A stretch of 64,000 bases of DNA. Origin: Actinomycetes bacterium (GTDB taxonomy: Bacteria; Actinomycetota; Acidimicrobiia; Acidimicrobiales; Bog-793). Position 1 is the first letter of the stretch. The number at the start of each line of letters is the position of its first letter. Of this stretch, positions 7,183 to 15,679 are shown piece by piece. Below the pieces are notes generated by a model. That model was given only the letters and a program-made list of their open reading frames with translations. It did no database searches and had not been told where the DNA came from. The stretch covers positions 9,832 through 73,831 of the forward strand of contig JAJZBI010000009.1 of NCBI GenBank assembly GCA_021798985.1. Direction: 5' to 3'. The position numbers were made by a program, and so were the translations under genes.

Positions 7183-9210
7183 ATGTCCGCTCCGGTTACC
7201 GACGAGATCAGCGCGCAGCTTCCCGACGGCTCCACGCGCACGTTGCCGCGTGGCGCAAGCGCGCTCGACCTCGCCAAGACGATCGGGGCGCGCCTCGCCA
7301 AGGCAGCGGTCGCCGCCGAGGTCGACGGGCAGCTCGTCGACCTCACCCGGCCGCTCGCCGACGGCGCCGCGGTGCGGATCATCACGGCGAACACCCCCGA
7401 AGGGCGCGACGTGCTGCGCCACTCGACGGCGCACGTGATGGCCCAGGCCGTCTGCTCGCTGTGGCCCGGCGCCCGCTACGCGATCGGTCCGGCGATCAAC
7501 GACGGCTTCTACTACGACTTCGAGCTGCCTGGGGGCGTGCACTTCCACGACGAGGACCTGGCGCGCATCGAGGCGGAGATGCGCCGCATCATCGCGGCGT
7601 CCCAGCCCTTCGCGCGTGAAGAGCACGGGATCGCCGAGGGCCTCGAGCTCTTCGCGGACCAGCCCTTCAAACGCGAGATCATCGAGCAGGTCGCCTCGGC
7701 GGCAGCCGGGGCAGCCAAGGTCGACGCGGAGCTATCCGCGGAGACCTCGAGCGACCCGGCGGTCGTGACCATCTACCGCAACAGCGACGCGTTCGTCGAC
7801 TTGTGCCGCGGGCCGCACGTGCCCTCGACCGATCGTCTCGGTCACTTCAAGCTGCTGCGCGTGGCTGGTGCGTACTGGCGCGGCGACGAGAAGCGCCCGC
7901 AGCTGCAGCGCATCTACGGCACGGCGTGGGAGTCCGACGACGAGCTGAAGAGCTACCTGCACCGGATGCAAGAGGCCGAGCGGCGCGACCACCGCCGCCT
8001 TGGCGCCGAGCTCGACCTGTTCTCCTTCCCTGAGGAGATCGGTTCGGGGCTCGCCGTGTTCCATCCAAAAGGTGGCCTCATCCGCCGCTTGATGGAGGAC
8101 TACTCCCGCGAGCGCCACGCCGCCGCGGGCTACGAGTTCGTTTACACGCCCCATGTGACCAAGGCCGACCTGTTCGAGGTGTCGGGGCATCTGGACTGGT
8201 ATGCGGACGGGATGTTCCCGCCGATGGAGCTCGACGGCGGGCAGCGCTACTACGTCAAGCCGATGAACTGCCCGTTCCACATCTTGATCTACAAGAGCCG
8301 GCAGCGCTCCTATCGCGAGCTGCCGCTGCGGCTGTTCGAGTTTGGCAGCGTCTACCGCTACGAGCTGTCGGGCGCGATCCACGGCTTGACTCGGGTGCGC
8401 GGCTTGACCATGGACGACGCGCACATCTTCTGTGCCCGCGAGCAGATGGCGGGCGAGCTCGAACAGCTGCTGCGCTTCGTGCTCGATCTGCTGTCCGACT
8501 TCGGCCTGGCCGACTTCTACCTCGAGCTCTCGACGCGGCCGGAGGGCAAGTCGGTCGGCACGGACGAGGAGTGGGCCGAGGCGACCGCGGCGCTCGATTC
8601 GGTCGGGCGCCAGATGGGCCTTGAGCTCGTCTTGGACGAGGGCGGGGGTGCCTTTTACGGTCCGAAGATCTCGGTGCAGGCGAGGGACGCGATCGGCCGC
8701 AGCTGGCAGATGTCCACCATCCAGGTGGACTTCCAGCTGCCCCAGCGCTTCGGCCTCAGCTACGTCGGCGCCGACAACGGGCGCCACCAGCCGATCATGA
8801 TCCACCGCGCGCTCTTCGGCTCGGTCGAGCGCTTCTTGGCGGTCCTCGTCGAGCACTACGCCGGGGCGTTCCCCACCTGGCTCGCCCCGGTGCAGGTCAA
8901 GGTGCTGCCGGTGCGCGACGACCATCTGGCCTACGCCGAGGAGGTGGCCGCCGAGCTCAAGCGGCAGGGCCGGCGCGTCGAGGTGGACCCTGCCGCCGAG
9001 CCCCTCGGTGCCCGGGTGCGCCGGGGCCGCCTGGAGAAGGTGCCCTACCTCCTCGTCGTCGGCGACGACGACGTCACGAGCGGGACGATCGGCGTCAACG
9101 CCCGGGGAGCGGAGTCGCCCGAGCGCAACGTGGCGCTTGCCGACTTCGCCGAGCGCCTCGCCGCCGAGGTGGCGGCGCATGGCGCGCCCGAGGCCGTGCC
9201 CGAGCGATGA
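7183..9210 (+). CDS. thrS: Threonine--tRNA ligase
   Basis: This 675-residue class II aminoacyl-tRNA synthetase charges tRNA-Thr. Domains in order are an N-terminal TGS domain (to about 70), the second additional editing domain with HSTAHVMAQAV, the catalytic core with zinc-ligand region KPMNCPFHILIY and class II motif 2 around RLFEFGSVYRYE, then the anticodon-binding domain (VKVLPVRDDHLAYA onward). The C-terminal VPYLLVVGDDDV matches the family. Start at ATG 7183 is supported by the adjacent leaderless promoter and by the standard N-terminus. The stop overlaps the HIT gene by 4 nt (ATGA). In mycobacteria thrS heads the same PI/PIM gene order. Confidence 0.95.
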   Translation: MSAPVTDEISAQLPDGSTRTLPRGASALDLAKTIGARLAKAAVAAEVDGQLVDLTRPLADGAAVRIITANTPEGRDVLRHSTAHVMAQAVCSLWPGARYAIGPAINDGFYYDFELPGGVHFHDEDLARIEAEMRRIIAASQPFAREEHGIAEGLELFADQPFKREIIEQVASAAAGAAKVDAELSAETSSDPAVVTIYRNSDAFVDLCRGPHVPSTDRLGHFKLLRVAGAYWRGDEKRPQLQRIYGTAWESDDELKSYLHRMQEAERRDHRRLGAELDLFSFPEEIGSGLAVFHPKGGLIRRLMEDYSRERHAAAGYEFVYTPHVTKADLFEVSGHLDWYADGMFPPMELDGGQRYYVKPMNCPFHILIYKSRQRSYRELPLRLFEFGSVYRYELSGAIHGLTRVRGLTMDDAHIFCAREQMAGELEQLLRFVLDLLSDFGLADFYLELSTRPEGKSVGTDEEWAEATAALDSVGRQMGLELVLDEGGGAFYGPKISVQARDAIGRSWQMSTIQVDFQLPQRFGLSYVGADNGRHQPIMIHRALFGSVERFLAVLVEHYAGAFPTWLAPVQVKVLPVRDDHLAYAEEVAAELKRQGRRVEVDPAAEPLGARVRRGRLEKVPYLLVVGDDDVTSGTIGVNARGAESPERNVALADFAERLAAEVAAHGAPEAVPER

Positions 9211-9731
9211 CCGGCCTCGGGCACCTGTGGGCAGGGTGGCGCTCGCCGTACCTGTCGGGCGAAGAGACCACCGAGCGGCCAGAGGGCGTGCCGGCCGACC
9301 CGGTGGCCTGCGTCTTTTGCTGGATCCTCGAAGAGCGCGCGCCGGACGCGTCGCGCCATCTTCTCTTTGCCGACGAGCTCTCGGCGGTCGTCCTGAATGC
9401 CTACCCCTACACCTCCGGCCACGTCCTCGTGCTGCCGAGACGGCACTGCGGGGAGCTCGAGGAGCTGCGCGAGGAGGAGGCGGACGCGATCTGGTCGACG
9501 GGGCGCCGCGCGGTGCGCGCGGTGCGCCAGGCGTACCGGCCCGACGGGGTCAACCTCGGGGCGAACCTCGGCAAGGCCGCCGGCGCGGGGATCCCTGGTC
9601 ACCTCCACCTGCATGTGCTGCCGCGCTGGCAGGGCGACACGAACTTCATGACCACGGTCGCGGACGCTCGGGTCCTGCCCGAGCCGCTCGGGGTGAGCTT
9701 CGACAAGCTGCTCGCCGCCTGGCCGATGTGA
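9207..9731 (+). CDS. HIT-domain nucleotide hydrolase/phosphorylase (Ap4A type)
   Basis: This is a histidine-triad protein of 174 residues that likely cleaves a dinucleoside polyphosphate or a nucleoside phosphoramidate. The triad HLHLHVLPRW places H132, H134 and H136 in the catalytic loop. Two conserved patches, CVFCWILEE (zinc-like cysteine pair) and NAYPYTSGHVLVLPRRH, match the actinobacterial family located between thrS and pgsA. It overlaps thrS by ATGA, which implies translational coupling. The exact substrate is not shown by sequence. Confidence 0.85.
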   Translation: MTGLGHLWAGWRSPYLSGEETTERPEGVPADPVACVFCWILEERAPDASRHLLFADELSAVVLNAYPYTSGHVLVLPRRHCGELEELREEEADAIWSTGRRAVRAVRQAYRPDGVNLGANLGKAAGAGIPGHLHLHVLPRWQGDTNFMTTVADARVLPEPLGVSFDKLLAAWPM

Positions 9732-9795
9732 GCAACGCTTCTCCCGGTGCTCCTCGGTCCGGTACCCTGGTGGTACTCCGAACCGAGGAGGGCGG

Positions 9796-10662
9796 ATGAT
9801 CGACGGCCGGCGCGGTCGCACCAACCGAGCGCCCCTGGAGGCCGCGGCTCCCGCGACCCTTGCGTGGTGGCGACGGCTGCAGGTCGGCCAACGGCTCGCG
9901 CGCGTCGGCGTGACGGCTGACATGGTGACCATCGTCGGCGTGCTCATCGCCGCCGCGACGGCGGTCACCGTGGGCACCGGCCACCTCTACGTGGGTGTCG
10001 CCTTGATCACCGTCGGCGGCTTGATGGACGCCCTCGACGGGGCCGTCGCCAAGGCGGGGCAGTCGAGCTCGCCGCGGGGCGCGTTCTTCGACTCGGTCGC
10101 CGACCGCCTCTCGGACTTCTTGATCTTCGGTGGCGTCGCCTGGTACCTGCTCGACCGACCCGACCCCCGCCTCGCGCTCTTGCCGCTGGCGATCCTCGGG
10201 GTCTCGAGCCTGATCTCCTACCAGCGGGCCAAGGCGGAGTCGCTCGGCTTCAACGCCAAGGGTGGGCTGATGGAGCGGGCCGAGCGCCTGATCTTGCTCA
10301 GCGCCGCCCTCTTGTTCCACATCGTCCTCGTGCCCTTGCTGTGGCTGCTGCTCGCGCTCTGCATCGCCACGGCGGTCGGGCGCTTCCGGCGGGTCTGGCG
10401 CCAGGCAAGCGGCGTGCCGGCGCCGCTGCACCGCTTCGGCAGCCCGGTGCGCATGGAGTCGCGCTGGCGGATGCTGCGCGAGGCCGGTGCGCACGACCAC
10501 GAGCGCGCCGCGCGCCGTCGCGCCCGGCGGGCTCGCCGGGTGAGCACGCCGTTGTCGATGCGGGTCCGCACGGCCTTTGGGGTCGAGGCGACGCCAGCCA
10601 AGCGACCGGGGCGGGAGCGCAGCGTGCGCGCCCTGCGTCGGCGCGTCACCACCGACCGATAG
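9796..10662 (+). CDS. pgsA: CDP-alcohol phosphatidyltransferase, probably phosphatidylinositol-phosphate synthase
   Basis: The product is a membrane enzyme that transfers a phosphatidyl group from CDP-diacylglycerol to an alcohol, probably inositol-1-phosphate given the patA and pimA neighbours. The catalytic motif is D78-x2-D81-G82-x2-A85-K86-x8-G95-x3-D99-x3-D103. All four aspartates are present, but the usual Arg after Ala is Lys here. About six membrane segments follow. At 288 residues it is longer than typical (~220) because of a basic C-terminal tail rich in Arg. ATG 9796 has a strong ribosome site (GAGGAGGGCGG). The gene order matches mycobacterial pgsA1. Confidence 0.8.
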   Translation: MIDGRRGRTNRAPLEAAAPATLAWWRRLQVGQRLARVGVTADMVTIVGVLIAAATAVTVGTGHLYVGVALITVGGLMDALDGAVAKAGQSSSPRGAFFDSVADRLSDFLIFGGVAWYLLDRPDPRLALLPLAILGVSSLISYQRAKAESLGFNAKGGLMERAERLILLSAALLFHIVLVPLLWLLLALCIATAVGRFRRVWRQASGVPAPLHRFGSPVRMESRWRMLREAGAHDHERAARRRARRARRVSTPLSMRVRTAFGVEATPAKRPGRERSVRALRRRVTTDR

Positions 10663-10677
10663 GTCGCAGGCACGCAC

Positions 10678-11634
10678 GTGGCGGTGGAGGGCCGACCATC
10701 TCGCGCGTCCGAGCACGGCGCGGCGCCGACCGATCGCGGCGCGTACGCCCGCTACCGTCTCGGAGCGGCGCTGTTCCGCGCCCTGCCGCGCCCCGCGGCG
10801 CTCGTGCTCGGCGGCAACCTCGGGCTGCTCGCCGGCATGCTCGACCGTGCCCAGCGCGGCGTCGTGGCCGACAACCTCGCCCACGTCCTCGGCAAGGACA
10901 TCTCGCCGGCAAAGCTCGCCCATACGGTGCGTCGCGCCTATGTCGCCTACGGCCGCTACTGGGCCGAGGCGGCGCGGCTGCGTCCCGGGGACCTCGAGAT
11001 GTTCGAGCGCAGCTGGAGCATCGAGGGCAGCGAGCATCTCTTCCAGGCCGCTAAGGAGCAAAAGGGCGTCATCTTGGCGCTGCCCCACGTCGGGACCTGG
11101 GAGGTCGGCGGCATGTGGTCGGCGAGCGTCGGCGTTCCCCTCACGGCGGTCGCCGAGCGCCTCCAGCCCGAGGCGCTCTTTGACTGGTTCGTCGCCGGGC
11201 GCCGGGCGCTCGGGATCGAGGTGCTGGCGCTCAATCCGCACATCGCCACCGAGCTCACCACGATCTTGCGCGCGGGCGGCGCCGTGGCGCTGCTGTCGGA
11301 CCGCGACGTCGCAGGCGACGGCCTCGAGGTGGAGTTCTTCGGCGAGCGAACCCGGTTGCCCGCGGGCCCGGCCGTCCTCGCCTTGCGTACCGGTGCGGCG
11401 CTGCTGCCCTGCGCCGTCTTGGAGGCGCCCGGCCGGCGGCACCGCGCGATCGTCTGCCCGCCGCTTGTGGTCGAGCGCCGCGGGCGGTTGCGCGAGGACG
11501 CCGAGCGCATCACCCAGGCGCTCGCGCACGAGCTCGAGGCGTTGATCCGGCGCCACCCCGAGCAGTGGCACGTCTTCCAGCCGAACTGGCCTTCGGTCCA
11601 AAGCGCCGCCGACCGGCGGGCCAAGCGGCGCTGA
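10678..11634 (+). CDS. patA: Phosphatidylinositol mannoside acyltransferase (LpxL/HtrB family)
   Basis: This 318-residue acyltransferase most likely acylates the mannose of PIM lipids at the inner membrane face. The HX4E catalytic motif is seen in ALPHVGTWEVGG, followed by the family features LLSDRDVAGDGLEVEFFGE and LPAGPAVLALRTGAALLP. The C-terminus has HVFQPNWP. Start is GTG 10678, 15 nt after pgsA. The stop overlaps the next gene as TGATG. The context between pgsA and pimA supports PatA over a lipid A acyltransferase, which has no role in this cell type. Confidence 0.8.
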   Translation: MAVEGRPSRASEHGAAPTDRGAYARYRLGAALFRALPRPAALVLGGNLGLLAGMLDRAQRGVVADNLAHVLGKDISPAKLAHTVRRAYVAYGRYWAEAARLRPGDLEMFERSWSIEGSEHLFQAAKEQKGVILALPHVGTWEVGGMWSASVGVPLTAVAERLQPEALFDWFVAGRRALGIEVLALNPHIATELTTILRAGGAVALLSDRDVAGDGLEVEFFGERTRLPAGPAVLALRTGAALLPCAVLEAPGRRHRAIVCPPLVVERRGRLREDAERITQALAHELEALIRRHPEQWHVFQPNWPSVQSAADRRAKRR

Positions 11635-12758
11635 TGCGCGTCGCGCTCGTCTGCCCCTACGACCTCGACCAGGCCGGCGGGGTCCGCAACCAGGTGGTTG
11701 GCCTGGCCGGCGCGCTGGCCGCGGCGGGTGACGCGGTCGTCGTACTCGGCCCTGGTGACCCGGCGCACCGGGCGCCGCTCGAGGTCGCGTCGGGCGCCGT
11801 GCGCCTCGAGCGGTTGGGCACGAGCCGTTCGCTGGCGGCGAACGGTTCGATGGCGCCGCTCGCGCTCGGCCCCTCGAGCGTCGCAGCGTTACGCCGAGCG
11901 CTGCTTCGCTTCGCGCCCGAGCTCTGCCACGTGCACGAGCCCTTCGCCCCCCTCCTTGGACCCGCCGCGGTGCTGTTGGCGCGCTGCCCGGTGCTCGGGA
12001 CCTTTCATCGCGCCGGAGCCGACGCCATCTACCGCGCGGCGCGACCGGTCCTGGCGCCGCTGTATGCGCGTCTCGGCGGGGCGGTGGCGGTCTCGGAGGC
12101 GGCGAGGGCCACCCTGGTCGCCGTCCTCGGCGCGCGCGCCCACGGTGTCGCCGTTGTCGGCAACTCCGTCGACGCGGCGCGCGTTGGAGCGAGTCGGCGC
12201 GACGCGCAGCGCGGCCGGGTGCTCTTCTTCGGACGCCTCGAGCCGCGAAAGGGAGTCGCCGATCTCATCGCGGCGGTGCGCGACTGCCCGGCGGTGCGCG
12301 AGCTGCGGATCGTGGGGGACGGCCCGGAGGCGGCGGCGCTTCGTGCTGCGGCGGCCGGAGAGGCGCGCATCGCGTTCTCGGGCCGCCTGGACGACGCCGA
12401 ACTCGCCGGTGAGCTCGCCCGGGCAGAGGTCGTCGTCGCACCCTCGCGCGGCGGGGAGTCCTTCGGGGTCGTACTGCTCGAGGCGATGGCGGCCGGGGTG
12501 CCGGTGCTTGCCTCGGACCTGCCCGGCCATCGCGAGGCGGCGGGGGAGGCGGCCCACTTTTTTCCAGCTGGCGACCCTGACGCGCTCGCCCGGTCGCTCG
12601 CGGCACTGCTCGACGACGCCTCCAGGCGCGCTGAGCTGGCGCGCGCCGGGCGCGAGCGGGCGGCGGGCGCCTCCTTCACCGCCCAGGCGACCAGCTATCG
12701 CGCCCGCTACCAGGAGCTGCTCGCGCCGGGTTCCCGGAACGTGCCGGCTGGCTCGTAG
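11634..12758 (+). CDS. pimA: GT4 glycosyltransferase, phosphatidylinositol alpha-mannosyltransferase (PimA-like)
   Basis: PimA transfers mannose from GDP-mannose to phosphatidylinositol as the first step of PIM synthesis. The 374-residue protein has the GT-B fold. The N-terminal glycine loop is DLDQAGGVRNQV, the middle has CHVHEPFAPLLGP and a GTFHRAGAD segment, and the donor-binding domain has FFGRLEPRKGV and the EX7E region SRGGESFGVVLLEAMAAG. Start ATG 11634 overlaps the patA stop (TGATG). A longer in-frame start inside patA is rejected. The TAG stop forms part of the -10 hexamer of the next gene. Confidence 0.85.
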   Translation: MRVALVCPYDLDQAGGVRNQVVGLAGALAAAGDAVVVLGPGDPAHRAPLEVASGAVRLERLGTSRSLAANGSMAPLALGPSSVAALRRALLRFAPELCHVHEPFAPLLGPAAVLLARCPVLGTFHRAGADAIYRAARPVLAPLYARLGGAVAVSEAARATLVAVLGARAHGVAVVGNSVDAARVGASRRDAQRGRVLFFGRLEPRKGVADLIAAVRDCPAVRELRIVGDGPEAAALRAAAAGEARIAFSGRLDDAELAGELARAEVVVAPSRGGESFGVVLLEAMAAGVPVLASDLPGHREAAGEAAHFFPAGDPDALARSLAALLDDASRRAELARAGRERAAGASFTAQATSYRARYQELLAPGSRNVPAGS

Positions 12759-12761
12759 ACT
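12756..12761 (+). promoter_or_regulatory. -10 element of a leaderless promoter overlapping the pimA stop
   Basis: TAGACT starts with the pimA stop codon. Seven nt separate it from ATG 12769. The AGGAG directly touching the ATG is too close to act as a ribosome site. Confidence 0.5.
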
Positions 12762-12768
12762 GCAGGAG

Positions 12769-13677
12769 ATGTCCAGCACGAAGGGAACGGTTCGCCGCAA
12801 CGGCGGGTCGCGTCGCGGGGGTGGCCCGGCGCGGCGACGTCCGCCGGCGAGCGCGTCGCGGCGCAGCGACCGGGTGCTGCCGCGCGTCACGCTGCCGCCT
12901 GCCGAGTCGGTTGCTGGGCTTGGTCGCCCCCCCGCGAGCGCCATTGCGGCGATCACGGCGGCGCCGGTGTTGGTCGTGCTCGGCGCGGTGCTCGCTGGGA
13001 TCGGCCTGCTCGCCATCGGCGTCGTGCTCCTCGCGCTCGGCCTCTTACTCGCGGTGCTCGACTACCTCGGCGGGGCCCCGGCGCGCCTCGCGGCGCGGAT
13101 TCCGGGGCGGCCGGCGGACCCCGAGCGCGAGCCGCGGCTCGTCAACCTGGTCGAGGGCCTGTGCGTGGCGATCGGCGTGAGCATGCCCGAGATCCGCGTC
13201 CTCGCCGATCCGGCGTGCAACGCGGTGGTCGTGGGCGGACCGAACGCGCCCGTGCTGTGCTGCACGAGCGGCCTGCTCGACGCGCTCGATCGGATGGAGC
13301 TCGAAGCCGTGGTGGCCCACGAGCTCGCGCACTTGAAGCGGGGCGATCCCGCCCGGGCGGCGCTGGCGACGATCGCCTCGGGCGCGCTGCTGCTCGTGAG
13401 CGACGCCGCCGCCCGGATGGTCGCGCACTTCTCGGGCGAGGACCGCGAGGTGCTCGCGGATCTCGGAGGAGCGCGGGTGACCCGCTATCCACCGGCGCTG
13501 GCGGCCGCGCTCGGCAAGCTCGCGGGGGCGACGACCCGCCCGGCTGGGCTCGACGCGGTCGCCCGGCGGGCGACCGCGAGCTGGTGGATCGCCCCGCTCG
13601 GCGAGGCCGAGCCGCGCACCCCGATCCCCGGCCGGCTCGATCTCGAGCTGCGGGTCGCGGCGCTCAACGAGCTGTAG
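12769..13677 (+). CDS. M48-family membrane metalloprotease (HtpX-like)
   Basis: The 302-residue protein has a basic, disordered start (about 45 residues rich in Arg and Gly), a pair of membrane segments (~65-105) and a zinc peptidase domain. The HEXXH site is H184-E-L-A-H188 and the likely third ligand is E227 in EDREVLADLGG. The family acts on membrane or misfolded proteins. Start ATG 12769 is supported by the TAGACT promoter and by the family N-terminus. An in-frame extension back into pimA is an artefact. It lies between PIM synthesis and yebC and may be expressed alone. Confidence 0.8.
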   Translation: MSSTKGTVRRNGGSRRGGGPARRRPPASASRRSDRVLPRVTLPPAESVAGLGRPPASAIAAITAAPVLVVLGAVLAGIGLLAIGVVLLALGLLLAVLDYLGGAPARLAARIPGRPADPEREPRLVNLVEGLCVAIGVSMPEIRVLADPACNAVVVGGPNAPVLCCTSGLLDALDRMELEAVVAHELAHLKRGDPARAALATIASGALLLVSDAAARMVAHFSGEDREVLADLGGARVTRYPPALAAALGKLAGATTRPAGLDAVARRATASWWIAPLGEAEPRTPIPGRLDLELRVAALNEL

Positions 13678-13748
13678 CCTCCCGCCGGCGCGGACGAGCG
13701 CGGGCGCGACACAAAAGACGAGCAAGAGAACCGAAAGAGGGAGCCGTA

Positions 13749-14498
13749 GTGTCCGGCCATTCCAAGTGGGCGACCACCAAGCATCAAAAGGCAGCCAAGG
13801 ACAAGGCGCGCGGCAAGTTGTTCGCCAAGCTGATCCGCCAGGTCGAGGTTGCTGCACGCGAGGGCGGCGGCGACCTGACGGCCAACGCCACGCTGCGGAC
13901 CATGTTCCAAAAGGCGCGGGACGCCTCGGTGCCGATGGACACGCTGGAGCGCGCCGTCAAGCGCGGCACGGGCGAGCTCGAAGGTGTGCGCTACGAGGCG
14001 GTCAACTACGAGGGCTACGCCCCAGAGGGCGTCGCCGTGCTCGTCGAGTGCCTCACGGACAACCGCAACCGCACCGGGGCCGAGGTTCGGGCGATCTTCT
14101 CGCGCAACGGCGGCTCGATGGCCGAGCCCGGCGCCGTGTCGTGGCAGTTCGACCGCAAGGGCGTCATCACCGTGCCAAAGAGCGTCGCCGAGGACGAGCT
14201 CATGACGGTCGGGTTGGACGCGGGCGCCGAGGACATCCGGGACCTCGACGAGCTGTGGATGCTGTTGTGCGCGCCGAGTGACCTCCAGGGCCTGCGCGGC
14301 GCGCTCGAGGAGGCAGGGATCGCGATCGACAACGCCGAGCTGCAGTACGTCCCGTCGACCACGATCGAGATCGGCGACGAGAACGGGGCGCGCAAGGTGC
14401 TGCGCCTCATCGAGCTGCTCGAGGACCACGACGACGTGCAAAACGTCTCGTCCAACTTCGACATCCCCGACAAGGTGCTCGAGGCGCTCGAGGTCTGA
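13749..14498 (+). CDS. yebC: YebC/PmpR-family translational or transcriptional regulator
   Basis: The 249-residue protein matches YebC over its full length. It starts with SGHSKWATTKHQKAAKDK, the family signature, and continues through NATLRTMFQKARDASVP, ECLTDNRNRTGAEVR and NGGSMAEPGAVSWQF. Recent work links the family to relief of ribosome stalling, with older work describing DNA binding. The start is GTG 13749 with AAAGAGGGAG upstream as ribosome site, in a 71-nt gap after the M48 gene. It is directly upstream of ruvCAB, as in many actinobacteria. Confidence 0.92.
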   Translation: MSGHSKWATTKHQKAAKDKARGKLFAKLIRQVEVAAREGGGDLTANATLRTMFQKARDASVPMDTLERAVKRGTGELEGVRYEAVNYEGYAPEGVAVLVECLTDNRNRTGAEVRAIFSRNGGSMAEPGAVSWQFDRKGVITVPKSVAEDELMTVGLDAGAEDIRDLDELWMLLCAPSDLQGLRGALEEAGIAIDNAELQYVPSTTIEIGDENGARKVLRLIELLEDHDDVQNVSSNFDIPDKVLEALEV

Positions 14499-14527
14499 GT
14501 ATCCGCGCTCGGCGGCGGGGGCGCGCC

Positions 14528-14533
14528 TAGCAT
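14528..14533 (+). promoter_or_regulatory. -10 element of a leaderless promoter for ruvCAB
   Basis: TAGCAT, 7 nt, then GTG 14541. I see no SOS/LexA box in the 42-nt gap after yebC. Confidence 0.55.
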
Positions 14534-14540
14534 CGAACGC

Positions 14541-15062
14541 GTGTTTGTGCTCGGTGTCGATCCTGGCCTCACCCGCTGTGGCTATGGCTGCGTGCGCTCG
14601 TCGCGCGGCGAGCAGCAGGCGATCGCCGCAGGCGTCGTGACGACCGATCGGGACGCCCCGGTGCCCGAGCGCCTCGCCGAGCTGCGGCGCGAGCTCTGCA
14701 GCCTGATCGCCGAGCTCGCGCCGAGCGCCGTGGTCGTCGAGCGCGTGCTGTTCCAGACGAACGCCCGCACGGCGATGTCGGTCGGCCAGGCGAGCGGGAT
14801 CGCCCTGTGCTGTGCCGCCGAGGCTGCCATCCCGGTGGTCGAGTACAGCGCGAACGAGGTGAAGCTCGCCGTGGCCGGCTACGGCGCCGCCAGCAAGGAG
14901 CAGGTGCAGCGCATGGTGGCCGAGCTGCTCGGCCTGGCAGGTCCGCCGCGCCCTGCCGACGCCGCCGACGCCCTGGCGCTCGCGCTCTGCCACCTCGCGA
15001 CCTCCCGAGTCGCCTTGCGCCTCGAAGCTCGCGGTCTGAGCACGCTGGCAGGTGGGCGATGA
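14541..15062 (+). CDS. ruvC: Holliday junction resolvase RuvC
   Basis: RuvC cleaves Holliday junctions as a dimer. The 173-residue protein has all four acidic catalytic residues: D7 in LGVDPGLTRCG, E67 in VVVERVLFQTN, and D140 and D143 in PADAADALALALCH. Length matches the family. Start is GTG 14541, directly downstream of a TAGCAT hexamer. Its stop overlaps ruvA by 4 nt (ATGA), so the three genes ruvC-ruvA-ruvB form one coupled operon. Confidence 0.95.
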   Translation: MFVLGVDPGLTRCGYGCVRSSRGEQQAIAAGVVTTDRDAPVPERLAELRRELCSLIAELAPSAVVVERVLFQTNARTAMSVGQASGIALCCAAEAAIPVVEYSANEVKLAVAGYGAASKEQVQRMVAELLGLAGPPRPADAADALALALCHLATSRVALRLEARGLSTLAGGR

Positions 15063-15679
15063 TCGGATCGCTGCGCGGCATCCTCACCGAGCTCGAGCCG
15101 GGCAGCGAGCACAGCGCCGAGTGCGTGGTCGAGGTCGGTGGTGTCGGTTACCGGGTCACCGTCGGCAGCCGGCTGGCGGGGGAGCTTCGGCCCATCGGCC
15201 GTGACGTGTCGCTCGCCGTCCACACCCATGTGCGCGAGGGCGCGATCACCCTGTATGGCTTCGCGGATCCACCCGAGCGCCGTTGCTTCGAGCTGTTGAT
15301 CGGGGCGCACGGCGTCGGTCCGGCGCTCGCCATCGCCGTCTTGTCGGTGCATCGCCCCGACGCGCTCGCCGCGGTGGTCGCCGATGGCGATCTTGACGCG
15401 CTCTGCCTCGTCCCCGGGGTCGGCAAGAAGACGGCTCAGCGCCTGCTCGTGGAGCTCGGGCCGCGCTTTGCTGCGCTCGCCGTGCCGAGCGCGGCGCGCA
15501 GCGGCGCCGCAACACCGGCCCTCGTCGGGGCACGCGGCGAGGTCGGCGAGGCGCTCGCTGCCCTTGGCTATGGGCGCGACGAGGTCCGCAGCGTGCTCGA
15601 GGGCTTCGAGGAGGAGTTCGAAGGGGGGATCGAGGCGATGCTGCGTGCCGCGCTGCGCGAGCTCGCGCCCCGCCGGTGA
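15059..15679 (+). CDS. ruvA: Holliday junction branch migration protein RuvA
   Basis: RuvA binds the four-way junction as a tetramer and loads RuvB. The 206-residue protein begins MIGSLRGIL, then has the OB fold ([16 protein letters not shown]-like [10 protein letters not shown]), two helix-hairpin-helix motifs ([11 protein letters not shown] and [14 protein letters not shown]), and the C-terminal RuvB-binding domain ([13 protein letters not shown]). ATG 15059 overlaps ruvC and the stop overlaps the ruvB GTG. Confidence 0.95.
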   Translation: MIGSLRGILTELEPGSEHSAECVVEVGGVGYRVTVGSRLAGELRPIGRDVSLAVHTHVREGAITLYGFADPPERRCFELLIGAHGVGPALAIAVLSVHRPDALAAVVADGDLDALCLVPGVGKKTAQRLLVELGPRFAALAVPSAARSGAATPALVGARGEVGEALAALGYGRDEVRSVLEGFEEEFEGGIEAMLRAALRELAPRR

